From assembly GCA_026929865.2 (NCBI GenBank), contig CM049413.1, forward strand, positions 17,693,001 through 17,757,000: 64,000 nt of DNA. Direction: 5' to 3'. Below, piece after piece: positions 30,997 through 42,629 of the stretch (positions within the stretch are counted from its first letter, which is position 1; every line of letters starts with the position of its first letter). Origin of the DNA: Hyperoplus lanceolatus. Its lineage: Eukaryota > Chordata > Actinopteri > Uranoscopiformes > Ammodytidae. A program made the position numbers and the translations under genes. A model generated the notes under the pieces. That model ran no database searches and had not been told where the DNA came from. It saw nothing but the letters and a program-made list of their open reading frames with translations.

Positions 30997-31945
30997 AGGG
31001 GAGAACGGGGTAAGTAAGCACACTTTTTACTCTAGTGAGAATTGCTCATCACCAAAACATCTGTCAATAGCCATTCCTACATTAAATTGAAGCTTAAGGT
31101 GTTGGCTTGAAATGTGTGTCTCTCTTTTTTTTCCAACTTATTGTAATGAAGAAGTAATTTACCATCAAAGACACTCTGACACATTGTGACAACCAACCCC
31201 ATCAAGGGGTCGGTTGTCACACACTATGGGGTTGTTTGTCACAATGTTATCTTAATGGGAAAAATCTTAAAAAGAAGGCAATGAGGCAGAACCAAATTTG
31301 AAAGTTTAATTGCATTGTCAAGTTGACAAATAGGCCTACATAACTTACTGTAGCCTTGGCAGCTGGTCTAGTTTGGGATGCACTGGGTTGTTTTGATTTT
31401 GTTGCCCTTTTTTCTTTTGCTTGCTAGCTGCCTTTTCCTGCTCTATTCTTTCCTTCTCTGGGGTGTCAGTGAGGATACAGCTTGACAATTTCTTTCGTTA
31501 TTGGGTTCCTTTTCTGGCTGCAGCCTTGAGATAACATGTGACAACCAACCCCCCAAAAATTTGACGACCAACCCCAACCTGAATTTCTTGCTAGCATCAA
31601 GGCCAACAACCATCTGACAACTAATTAGCTTGCTAACAACAATCTAAACTATAGCTTACCCTTCACACTTTCTGAGGGTAACAAGTGTTTTGTTATAAAC
31701 CCATTGTGTAAAAGCCTAGAAGAAAAATACTGAGAAGCAAAATATTTTGAATTTGACGTGAAAAACACAAAACATCCTCTCACCTGAAATGCAGCTGTCT
31801 TCCTCCAAGGAAGTCTATGTATGTGACCTCTGATCCCAATTCTGGACCTTTTTTATATCAACATTTCAGAGCTAGCGCGCTCTGGTGGCGAGATATAACG
31901 AATGTGACATCCAACCCATGTGACAAATTACCCCGTTCTCCCCTA
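30997..31945. mobile_element. DNA transposon, TA-flanked, with internal repeats
   Basis: The ends AGGGGAGAACGGGGTAA and TTACCCCGTTCTCCCCT are exact inverted repeats, bordered by TA-containing flanks. The interior repeats variants of TGTGACAACCAACCCC in both orientations (about 31185-31250, 31530-31580 and 31905-31930). No transposase was seen. Confidence 0.72.
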
Positions 31946-32009
31946 TGTGTCCAGAAAGGACTTTCTGTGAAAATGTAATGTTCTGAGTACAAACAACCTG
32001 TGGTGGAAC

Positions 32010-33655
32010 TACAGTATGTCACAAAAGTGAGTACACCCCTCACATTTCTGCACATATTTTATTATATCTTTTCATTGGACAAAACTTAAGAAATGACACT
32101 TTGATACAATGTAAATAAGTCTATTTACAGCTTGTATAACAGTGTAAATTTACTGTCCCCTCAAAATAACTCGACACACAGCCATTAATGTCTAAACTTA
32201 AGGCAACAAAAGTGAGTACACCCCTGAGTGAAAATGTCCAAATTGGGCCCAAAGTGTCAATATTTTGTGTGGCCACCATTATTTTCCAGCACTGCCTTAA
32301 CCCTCTTGGGCATGGAGTTCACCAGAACTTCACAGGTTGCCACTGGAACCCTCTTCCACTCATTTATGACGACATCACGGAGCTGTTGGATATTAGAGAC
32401 CTTGCGCTCCTCCACCTTCCGTTTGAGGATGCCCCAAAGATGCTCAATGGGGTTTAGGTCTGGAGACATGCTTGGCCAGTCCATAACCTTTACCCTCAGC
32501 TTCTTTAGCAAGGCAGTGGTCATCTTTGAGGTGTGCTTGGGGTCGTTATCATGTTGGAATACTGCCCTGCGACCCAGTTTACGAAGGGAGAGGGATCATG
32601 CTCTGCTTCAGTATGTCACAATACATGTTGGCATTCATGGTTCCCTCAATGAAGTGTAGCTCCCCAGTGCCGGCAGCACTCATGCAGCCCCAGACCATGA
32701 CACTCCCACCACCATGCTTGACTGTAGGCAAGACACACTTGTCTTTGTACTCCTCACCTGGTCGCCACCACACACGCTTAACACCATCTGAACCAAATAA
32801 GTTTATCTTGGTCTCATCAGACCACAGGACATGGTTCCAGTAATACATGTCCTTAGTCTGCTTGTCTTCTGCAAACTGTTTGCGGGTTTTCTTGTGCATC
32901 ATCTTTAGAAGAGGCTTCTTTCTGGGATGACAGCCATGCAGACCAATTTGATGCAGAGTGCGGCGTATGGTCTGAGCACTGACAGGTTGACCCCCACCCC
33001 TTCAAGCCCTGCAGCAATGCTGGCAGCACTCTTGCGTCTATTTTCCAAAGCCATCCTCTGGATATGACGCTGATCACGTGCACTCAACTTCTTTGGTCGA
33101 CCGTGGCGAGGGATGTTCTGAGTGGAACCTGTCCTTTTAAAGCGCTGTATGGTTTTGGCCACCGTGCTGCAGCTCAGTTTCAGAGTGTTGGCAATCTTCT
33201 TATAGCCTAGGCCATCTTTATTTAGAGCAACAATTCTTTTTTTCAGATCCTCAGAGAGTTCTTTGCCATGAGGTGCCATGTTGAACTTCCAGTGACCAGT
33301 ATGAGAGAGTGAGAGCAATAACGCCAAATTTAACACACCTGCTCCCCACTCCCACCTGAGACCTTGTAACACTAACGAGTCACATGACACTGGAGAGGTG
33401 AAAATGTCCAAATTGGGCCCAATTTGGACATTTTCACTTAGGGGTGTACTCACTTTTGTTGCCTTCAGTTTAGACATTAATGTCTGTGTGTCGAGTTATT
33501 TTGATGGGACAGTACATTTACACTCTTATACAAGCTGTAAACTGACTACTTTACATTATATCAAAGTGTCATTTCTTCAGTGTTGTCCCATGAAAAGATA
33601 TAATAAAATATGTGCAGAAATGTGAGGGGTGTACTCACTTTTGTGACATACTGTA
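32010..33655 (-). mobile_element. Tc1-like transposon with long inverted repeats (IR/DR type)
   Basis: The element spans 32012-33653 with a TA duplication at each end. Terminal inverted repeats of roughly 220 bp start CAGTATGTCACAAAAGTGAG. Within each arm the motif AAAAGTGAGTACACCCCT occurs twice, once outer and once inner, which is the IR/DR layout of many fish Tc1 elements. The transposase inside is on the minus strand and broken. Confidence 0.93.
32257..33279 (-). pseudogene. Tc1-like transposase, frameshifted
   Basis: The start (MAPHGKELSEDLKKRIV) is at 33279 and the C-terminus (ENNGGHTKY) ends at 32257, about the usual 340 codons. The N-terminal paired-like HTH is followed by a GRPKKLSARD linker, then the DDE catalytic region: LWSDETKINLF carries the first Asp and PDLNPIEHLW the last acidic residue. 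The reading frame changes near 32990, near 32890 and near 32580, so no single ORF covers the protein and the QHDNDPKH segment is interrupted. It is not functional as read. Confidence 0.92.
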
Positions 33656-35960
33656 GGTGTTTCCAGTAAAACGATCCAAGCACACAAAATATATCAATAA
33701 TTATATCTACTGGTTAAAGTAAATGTGTGTGTTTGAGTGTGTGGTTGTGTTCCAGCCAAGCATCTGCAAGGTTAAAGCCTTTTTCTTGATTGATTAAATC
33801 AACAGCCGTACACAGGTCATTAGTCACTCCTGTTTTCGACCAGGTTTCCCACGGTGATCAATCAAACCTTGTCAAGTCGCCCTGACCTGTAAGAGTATTG
33901 TTCCCTCCCAGCAGCCAGTTAGCCCTCCTTCCGGGAGACTGGAGTTTAAGAAGTGCCTTTGGTGTTTGTGTCCCAATTCGATGCTGAGAATTGACTTAAA
34001 ATGTACTGACGATGCATATTGAAAAAAGCCATTGATTTCTTTTCCAGGCAGATGAAACACAACACACGCTGCCATTTTATGAACTTGAATCGCTTTTTAT
34101 GATTGCCTCATCATCAGATTAAAACTGAGTCTGCTCAAATGCACCGTGAAAAATGTTATGCTCATGATGAGGACCTTTGTAAGATCAAGTGGAGCATTGT
34201 GGTGAGGATCCACTCTTGGGTTATCAGGTTGGGGAATTAAAGTGCCCTTTGAGATGCTTGTTGCACTGGCTCATTGAGAATTCTCCCGATGTACATCAGC
34301 CAATATTAGAAGGGCAGTATAACATCAACATCGTTGTTTTACTGCTTTTTCTATCACCTCACCACCCAAATGTCTCCCTCGGGCCTTTTTAATAATAAGG
34401 ACAGAATTTTCTGAGGAAAATAAATTGAAGAGAGAAAGCTTTTCAGAGGTCTTGAGAGTTACCTCAGTGTTTGGATGCGAGGGGGCACAATTAGCTTTGT
34501 CACTTTTATCACCGTGCCGAGGCTGACACATCACACTGACATTGCATATAATCTGCCGTCTTGCATGAGATGACAGCTTTCTCCAATTACTCAGGTGTTC
34601 GGCAGCCATGGTCCCATTGTTGCTTTTTTTAATAAGAAAGGCGTAATAGGCTGCACCGGAAAAACAAGACGCTACAAATCATTGCAAGATCATTTGGGAC
34701 TTACCACGTCCCCATCTCAATTTAGCATGTGCATAAAGATACCTGAATTCCTGTCAGAAAAGCTGTGTGTGGTTTAAGTAATTATTAGTCATTACACATC
34801 AAGCAGGCTGATGCACTGTTTAAACAGATACATAACAATGTCTTAAATCTGTTCTTGATACTAAATTGGAGAAATACTGATATCATTACAATCTATTTAA
34901 CCCTGGTTTATTACCCCCAGTGCTTTTGATTGCAAGGTCAGAAGGGGCATCTCTTTGGGATCAGTCCACTCAATTTCCTGCTTTCCCTTGTTTTATTGTG
35001 TCAAGCCGGGATACTTGAGGAGACATCAAAGCAAGAGGTTTACCCTCACAAATCCCCCCAGCGTGCTGGCCCGGGCCTTGGCTAATATCAGGCAAAAATC
35101 CACTCCCTGCTGTCCCAGAAGACATTGGACCATGGATGAAGGGATCAACTGATGAGAGGAAGTGTATATTTGCTCTGTCAGTTGAATTTGTCAACAGGGG
35201 GATGGCTCACTTACTGCTCTCAGCACACCATTTGAAAGCTAGCTAGTAATTATGAGCAGATAAATAATGCTGTTTTGTTTGCCATGAGCCTTTAGGCATA
35301 TCAAAATATTCTATAATCAAATTAAATTTGAGAAATAATTTAAAACATGTTTTATCTAATTTAGTCCAATTTGGATCTAAATGTATTCGGAAAATCTGTT
35401 TTCAATCTTTCCCTCGCTCAACTTGCAAACTTGTGCTGGTGAAAAAAAACAGAAAAAACAATAATCTCTTGAGCCCTTCTCTGTTTCTTTGATTTAATAA
35501 AGAAATAAAGCTGAAGAAAGCAAACTGATTATGAGCTTGTGATTCTTAAAATGAAAGAATACTTCTCATTATCTTGAATAATGAACAAACGTCCTACAGT
35601 AGCTCCATGGTAACAATCAACGGTATCTCCAATTATCACCATCCTTGGTTCATAACAATAAGGACAATAACTAATAGGGAACTGTCAAGGCTCTGTGGCA
35701 TGATGGGCTAATAATAACTGTGGCTCATCAGTAGGAGAGTGCAGCAGACTCATCCAATTTCATTTCTTATTCTGCCTTTGCCTTTGTACTTTTTTCAGTC
35801 AACTTGAAACAAGACACTTCCCATGTGTGATTGACATATTGACTCATTTGTGCACATTTGTTTAATTATGAGAGTAATTAATGTGGGATACATGGATAAT
35901 AAAGCTATTGATGAGGCATCTCAGTGAGATGTTTTTATTTATTTATTATTATTGTGTGCG

Positions 35961-36019
<59 letters not shown>

Positions 36020-36668
36020 AAATGTGTATATATGTGTGTGTATGTATGTATATATATATTTATATAAAACACTTCAACATTTGACTGTGAACCATAACCA
36101 GAATCATCCCTGTCTTAATGTGTTTTAAGTAGATTTATAGAACACATTTTGTGGAGAATCTCCCAAGAAATTAGCTGCCACACTTGGTAACTATCTTTAG
36201 TTTGCTGTATAAAATGATGATCTTCACAATCCCACTACATCTTTATGTTTCTGACTTAAATGTTTTAAATTAAAATGTTGGTGAATGTGTACACATTTCT
36301 TATATCACATTTTAAAGCAAATAAATAAATAAATATTGTCTCACAACCATCCTCTGCTGCTTTCCTCCCAGTTGTGAGCTCCCAGCAGTTAGGTGTCCCG
36401 CCCTCTGATGGTTTCAAACATGTCCTCCTCTACACCTGCCCCAAACAACCCGTTAGCCCTTGGAGCCCTGCTCAATTCCGGATCTTCTGTCTACCTGATG
36501 CAAACTTTCCTGGGGTAGGGCGCCTTCGGCCAAGTTGTAAAATGCACACAGATGGACAACAGCAAGACAGAAGCCGTCAAAATGATGAAGAATGCCAGCG
36601 CCAGGGCTGTCCCGCAAAATGGTAACATCTGGGTGATACATCATGAGTCAATGGTGTGACAGAAATTG
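33656..36668. other. Intergenic, mostly unassigned
   Basis: No supportable gene. A TA/TG microsatellite complex lies at 35958-36060. A GC-richer segment preceded by a tcctcccag acceptor-like site at 36362-36371 runs to about 36612 without recognised homology. Confidence 0.45.
35958..36060 (+). repeat. Compound (TA)/(TG) microsatellite
   Basis: Alternating TATATG, (TG)n and GTATATATG blocks. Confidence 0.9.
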
Positions 36669-38793
36669 TTAAAGAGATCCTATTAAACTACTTTTCTGGT
36701 CTTCATTTCTTGTTAAAAACTGCTATAGAGCAACCTGACACGAATCACATCACAAAAAACTATGTAGATTTTACCCTTGCGAGCACAGCAGTCTCTCTCT
36801 ACACCAGGCCCGGTTCTAGACAGTTAGATTTGGGTGGGCCTGTAGAAATTTTAGGTGGGCACACTGGGCAGAGAGACCGAAGATGCGAGCGCGCGCAAGC
36901 TGAAATTTTTAGCCCTTGCAAGATCTCTGCGTCTGCTTTTTGGCACATTTACTGTGAATTGTGTAGAACACAATATGCAAATAAACTTTGAGCGTTGCTG
37001 TGTGGGAGATTTGACTCTTGCATGTTTTTTTTCCCCAAATGTTTATGAATAACATATAATATACATTATATACAACATAATGTATCTTTTTATTAATTGC
37101 AGGCAGCCTGAGCTGATTGAAGAGAAAGCTTTGGGACTGGGCAACCTGGATGGTGGTAGTCCAGAGCTATATACTACAAACTACTTTCCACTATTGCCTC
37201 TGATGTCCAGCTGGGTGAAAATAGTAGCCAGCCGAGGTCACGACCCTGCTATGGGGGTCCGGGGGTATGTTTTTTTTTACCTTTTTAAAGTGGAATGCAT
37301 GAATCTGGTGCACTTTGAGAGGAAAATTAAGAGGCTAAATCTGAGGAATTTTGTGTGAACAAATAATTTGGAGACACTGGGTCGGATGGATTAAAAGCTA
37401 TTGAAGAAAGACACATGGATTTTCCATAGAAATATAAATTAGAAATAAAATATTATGCAGGGTCCTCTGGGATGGGCTTGGAGCTCTTTTTCTTTTACGG
37501 GACATATTTTTCTGTAATATAATGAATTAATTTAAATGCAGTGAGAAGAACGAAGCATAAGAACTCTGTTGTCCAGTTATCTTTTTTTCCACAGACGAGG
37601 CTGAAATAGGCTATAGACTATAGGCCTACACAGTGCATGGGCAACTGAGGGCAGCCCCATTTTCAAATATTTTTAAATAAACTCAATACACACTGTACAT
37701 GCCATGGACTTGAACGTGACGTGATCAGTTAACCTCGGATTACCTCCCAAATGAACTGATTCAATTATTAAGATATTAACTATCTACCAAAACATTGTAT
37801 TCCTTTTATTGTATGATAATTCACATAATATATTGTTGATATCAAACACACAAACTAAAAAAAAAAAAAAAATAAAAAAAAAATTGGGGGGGCCCCCTGG
37901 CAGTCGGGACCCTAAGCAATATGCCTCGGGCCGGCGCTGCTGACCAGTGACCACTATAAGCGGGTGGGTAACTTGGAGGCAGTCTGTCCTGCCCACCCAA
38001 TAATACAATTAGAAGCAATGCATGGTAATGGTATATTCTTTAGTATTAATTAATTGTCTGAATTTTATTTGACATTTTCTTGGACAGCGAATGAACAGGT
38101 CCGCCCAATAGTGGGACTGGTTTTGATTTTGATTTTTGATTTGATTCAATTTATTTCAGACATATCAAAAAAAAGAAAAATGAAAAGCATGAAAATACAA
38201 TAAAAAAAAAATATGTTCAAATGATTTCACAAAAGAAATAAAAATAAACAAAATAAACAAACGACATATTGAATTGATATGCCTGAAAAGGAGTAGGAAG
38301 AAGTATAAACTTATTTGATCCTACCCCTTTTCCACAGCTCAATAATTTATATTTATTATATTAGCTTCCTGTGTTCTTTATAATCCTGTTTACAAATCTA
38401 TACAATTGGTTATACTATATTTGATACAATCCATACAAATAGGCTATACAATTTGGTACTATAATTATTATTATTTTTTTTTTATATATTTATATAATCC
38501 ATATATCTATATATATTATATACATACATCTATACAAAAATATATCTATTATATGCATTTATACAATCCATATATCTATATATTTATATTTGTACAATTC
38601 ACATATCTATATCTAGGCTATATATATACATGTATCCACATATCTATACAATCAATATATCTATATACAAATATTCATTCAATATGATGCATCATAATTA
38701 CACTTTAAATATATATATACAATATATACAATCTAAAAAAAAACATATGTTTTTTATTATTACTATTCTTTATTTTTTAATATACTTTCCTTC

Positions 38794-41700
38794 TTAAATC
38801 TCTCCCTCATCCCTGTACCTTTTAAAAATCATTGCTTTGAATTTTCTTTTGAACTGAATCATGTTTGGACATTGCTTTAGCTCGGTGCTCATACCATTCC
38901 ACAGTTTCACACCACCAATTGAGATGCAATGACATTTTAAAGTCATGCGTGCAGCCAGTGTCTTAAAGTTTAACTGATCCCTCAAATTATAACCACCGTC
39001 TCTGTCAAAAAAAAGTTTTTGAATGTTACCTGGTAGCAGTTTGTTTCTAGCTTTGAACATGATTTGTGTAACTTGATATTCAACCAGGTCTTTGAACTTT
39101 ATGATGCGGGAATGTAAAAAGAGGAGGTTGGTGTGATCATAATATCCAGCTTTATTGATTATTCTTACGGCTCGTTTTTGAAGTGTGACTAGTGGTTGCA
39201 GTGAGCTTTTGTAAGTGGTCCCCCAGACCTCCACACAGTAATTTAAATAAGGTAAGATCATTGAACAGTAGAGAATATGCAATGATTTGTGATCCAATAT
39301 ATGCTTTGCTTTACCCAGGACTGAGATGCTTCGTGACAGTTTAGATTTAACATGTTTTATGTGAGGTTTCCAGCATAGCTTGTGGTCTATTGTCACACCC
39401 AGGAATTTATTTACATACACTCTTTCAATAATAACACCATCTATCTTAACATTTACATCACTATTTAAATTACAATTTCCAAACAACATGATTTTTGTTT
39501 TGCTTAAATTCAATGATAATTTATTATTGTCAAACCACCTTTTTAATTTGCTCATTTCAGATGTAATTGACTCCAGAAGCTGCTGCAAGTCCTTTCCCGT
39601 ACAAAAAATATTTGTGTCATCTGCAAATAACACAAATTGTAAAATATTCGATGTTTTACATATGTCATTTATGTAGAGAATAAAAAGAATTGGCCCTAAC
39701 ACTGACCCCTGGGGGACCCCACAAGCAATGTCCAAACAAGCTGACACGTATTCACCCATCTTCACAAACTGTTGCCTGTTCTGTAGATAGCTCCTCAGCC
39801 AGTTTAATACAACCCCCCTGATACCATACCGTTCTAATTTATTAATTAGTATATCATGATTTATGGTATCAAATGCTTTTTTGAGATCAATAAAGACACC
39901 AGCTGCATATTTCTTTTGGTCCAGGGAATTTGTAATCTTTTCAATTAGCTCAATGACCGCTAATGAAGTGGATCGGTTGGGTCTGAAGCCGTATTGGCTG
40001 TCAGTTAGTATATTGTGTTTATTGATGAATTTGTTAAGTCTAGCAGCAAATACTTTTTCTAAGATTTTTGAGAATTGAGGAAGCAGTGAAATAGGCCTGT
40101 AGTTTGTGAAGTGGTGTTTGTCTCCAGTTTTGTACAGCGGTATGACTTTTGCAATTTTCATTTTTCTTGGGAATTTACCAGTTTTAAATGATAAATTACA
40201 GATGTGCGTTAATGGTTTCGAAATTCCGTGAATTACCTCTTTGACTATTCTCATATCAATGTCACTATAGTCAGTAGAAGTTTTATTTTTGCATTTATGG
40301 ACAATCTCTATAATTTCACTCTCTTCCACTGCTGTTAGAAACATTGATTTTGGATTAATGTCTATGAAATCATTAATCCTGTCATCAGATCTCACAGGAT
40401 TAGGTATTTTCTCAGCCAGTATTGGTCCAACATTTACAAAATATTGGTTGAAGCCATTTACTGCATCATCCATATTATCAATAGTCATATCATTTTCAAT
40501 AAACTCATGTGGATAATTAACTTGTCTAGAACCATTTCCAATAACATTATTCAGTATATTCCATAGACCTTTAATATTGTTTTTATTATTATCTAATAAT
40601 TTTCTATAATATTCTTTCTTACTAATTCTCATAATGTTAGTTAGTTTATTTTTATATTTCTTATATTTATGTTCTGCGTCTTTGGTTCTAAGCTTTATAA
40701 ATTCTTTATATAGTGTATTTTTCTTTTTGCAGGCATTTTGTAATCCCTTAGTTATCCATGGGCTATCTGAATATTTAAATTTCATTTTAATTTCTTTTAT
40801 TGGGCAATATTTATCATACAACAATTTAAATATCCCTAAGAATATTTCATAACCTTTATCAATATTTTCTTCTTTATATAATAGTTCCCAATTTTGATTT
40901 AATAATTCATTTTTTAAAGTGTTTATTGCCTCTTCTGTCCGTACTCTTCTGTACTTGAATGTACTCTCCCGTTTTTCCCTCTTGTAGTTGTTATTGTACA
41001 CAAGAAATACTGGCAGATGGTCACTGATGTCATTGATCATTAATCCACTTATTGTAGTATTGTCTATAACATTTGTAAATATGTTGTCTATCAATGTGGC
41101 ACAGTGAGATGTGATCCTGCTTGGTCTGGTGATTTTTGGATAGAGACACAGACTGTACATTGTATTGATAAAGTCATCAGTTGGTTTGTGATTATTGGGA
41201 TTAAGAAGATCTATATTAAAATCCCCACAGATAAATATGACCTTTTGCTTTGACAATGTGTACATTTTTTCCATCCATTCCTTAAATATGTCAATATCGG
41301 AACCCGGTGCTCTATAAATACAACTAACAATCACATTCTTCTTATTTTCCATGCAAATTTCAACAGTTAGACATTCTAATACATTTCCGATTGCAGTTGT
41401 CATTTCATCAACCACCTTGCAATTAAGGTTTTTGTCCACATACAGAGCCACACCTCCTCCAGTCTTGTTCTCTCTGTTTCTGTAGTTCAGTTCATAGCCA
41501 TCTAGTTCAAAGTCCACCCCCTTTTCAGGGTTGATCCAGGTTTCTGATATTGCAATTATGTTAAATGGTTGTGAAAATTGACGTAAATATTCCTTAATGT
41601 ATTGGAAATTTGCATACAAACTTCTACTGTTAAAATGAATGATGGATAGTTTCTGATCCGTCTTAATGGTCTTATTGTATTGATCATAAGTGTAATAGCC

Positions 41701-41889
41701 GCAGTCGGCATTGTTGTTAAAGAAGAAGTTATTTTCCGGGTCGATATTGTCTTCCATGTCTTGTAAATTGTGCTCCGTATATTCGAATGTTTTCAGTTCC
41801 AGTTTATCACAATCTGCAATCCTTTGTGTTATAGGTACCGGTATAATCTGTCCAGATGTAGATGAATTATTTCCTTCAGAGTGTGTCAT
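38794..41889 (-). CDS. LINE ORF2: AP endonuclease and reverse transcriptase
   Basis: 1031 residues, uninterrupted. The N-terminal AP-like endonuclease (about 80-295) shows IIHFNSRS (Asn87), ISETW (Glu116), YRAPGSD (about 192), GDFN (Asp223, Asn225) and SDH (289-291), all catalytic positions of the family. The reverse transcriptase (about 580-830) shows NYRPISLL, FIDLKKAFD (Asp668), GVPQGSVLGP (724) and FADD (755-758). The tail has GYNLRDQLNFKT and GGVKLWNGM like other Jockey-superfamily elements. The element would nick genomic DNA and copy its own RNA there. No RNase H domain is evident. All key residues are present, so it may be competent. The + strand frames here are shadows. Confidence 0.95.
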   Translation of the reverse strand: MTHSEGNNSSTSGQIIPVPITQRIADCDKLELKTFEYTEHNLQDMEDNIDPENNFFFNNNADCGYYTYDQYNKTIKTDQKLSIIHFNSRSLYANFQYIKEYLRQFSQPFNIIAISETWINPEKGVDFELDGYELNYRNRENKTGGGVALYVDKNLNCKVVDEMTTAIGNVLECLTVEICMENKKNVIVSCIYRAPGSDIDIFKEWMEKMYTLSKQKVIFICGDFNIDLLNPNNHKPTDDFINTMYSLCLYPKITRPSRITSHCATLIDNIFTNVIDNTTISGLMINDISDHLPVFLVYNNNYKREKRESTFKYRRVRTEEAINTLKNELLNQNWELLYKEENIDKGYEIFLGIFKLLYDKYCPIKEIKMKFKYSDSPWITKGLQNACKKKNTLYKEFIKLRTKDAEHKYKKYKNKLTNIMRISKKEYYRKLLDNNKNNIKGLWNILNNVIGNGSRQVNYPHEFIENDMTIDNMDDAVNGFNQYFVNVGPILAEKIPNPVRSDDRINDFIDINPKSMFLTAVEESEIIEIVHKCKNKTSTDYSDIDMRIVKEVIHGISKPLTHICNLSFKTGKFPRKMKIAKVIPLYKTGDKHHFTNYRPISLLPQFSKILEKVFAARLNKFINKHNILTDSQYGFRPNRSTSLAVIELIEKITNSLDQKKYAAGVFIDLKKAFDTINHDILINKLERYGIRGVVLNWLRSYLQNRQQFVKMGEYVSACLDIACGVPQGSVLGPILFILYINDICKTSNILQFVLFADDTNIFCTGKDLQQLLESITSEMSKLKRWFDNNKLSLNLSKTKIMLFGNCNLNSDVNVKIDGVIIERVYVNKFLGVTIDHKLCWKPHIKHVKSKLSRSISVLGKAKHILDHKSLHILYCSMILPYLNYCVEVWGTTYKSSLQPLVTLQKRAVRIINKAGYYDHTNLLFLHSRIIKFKDLVEYQVTQIMFKARNKLLPGNIQKLFFDRDGGYNLRDQLNFKTLAARMTLKCHCISIGGVKLWNGMSTELKQCPNMIQFKRKFKAMIFKRYRDEGEI

Positions 41890-41930
41890 GATTGTGTATG
41901 TTTATTACTCACTGTGTTTCCAGTTCGGAC

Positions 41931-42629
41931 TCATTGGAACTTGTCCAGCTCTGCAATGTCTCTGATGACCATCACTTTAGCCTCCTCGGGTGAACCATTT
42001 AATTTGATGAAGATTTTGCAGTTTGCAGTCCAAGTGTTCTGAATTTTTCCCTGCTTTTTTAAGTTGCGAGCCATTCTGGCAATGTCGGCGTTCTGCTTTG
42101 TTAGATGCTCGTTTAGGAACACTTTTGTTCCTTTCAGCTTCCTCCCCTGTTTCAGCAGTGCGGTTTTGTGCTTGCGGTTAACAAACCTGATGATGACCGC
42201 TGGAATATCGCTGGTTTTCCTCCTGGGCAGTGGGTGGCATGCCTCGATGTCACTGCAGTGTAGCTCAATCCCCTTCGTCCGCAGGAAAGCAGCCACCTGT
42301 TGCTCCGTTGAGCTGCCATCCCGTTCACCGGGCTCCCCCCCGTTGTCATCGGTCACCGCCCGAGCGTATGACCGGGGTTTAACGTGGAGCCCGGTAACGA
42401 TGACGTTGTTAATCCTCGTGTACTGTTCCAGGTCAGACACTCTGCCTTCAAGGTGGATAATTCGTTTATCCTTTTCTTCACTCTGCAATCGCAAGATTTT
42501 GATCTCCCCGGCCAGGTCCAGGATGTTTTGTTGTTGTTTCCTCATCTTGGATACCTCTTCAGCAAGGAAGTCGAGAGAACTTTTAATGTCCTCGCCTTCC
42601 TCGGCCGTGAAAGCCTTCTTCGGCCCCAT
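41931..42629 (-). CDS. LINE ORF1 protein
   Basis: 232 residues. Residues about 12-70 form a heptad-rich coiled coil (SKMRKQQQNILDLAGEIKIL, then LQSEEKDKRIIHLEGRVSDL), typical of ORF1 trimerisation. SDLEQYTRINNVIVTGL follows and then a basic region (IEACHPLPRRK, VIIRFVNRKHK, KLKGTKVFLNEHLTKQN) of the type that binds RNA as a nucleic-acid chaperone in the LINE particle. ORF2 follows after about 41 nt on the same strand, so the two are presumably made from one transcript. The ORF is intact. The general ORF1 call is firm; the exact clade is not. Confidence 0.85.
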   Translation of the reverse strand: MGPKKAFTAEEGEDIKSSLDFLAEEVSKMRKQQQNILDLAGEIKILRLQSEEKDKRIIHLEGRVSDLEQYTRINNVIVTGLHVKPRSYARAVTDDNGGEPGERDGSSTEQQVAAFLRTKGIELHCSDIEACHPLPRRKTSDIPAVIIRFVNRKHKTALLKQGRKLKGTKVFLNEHLTKQNADIARMARNLKKQGKIQNTWTANCKIFIKLNGSPEEAKVMVIRDIAELDKFQ

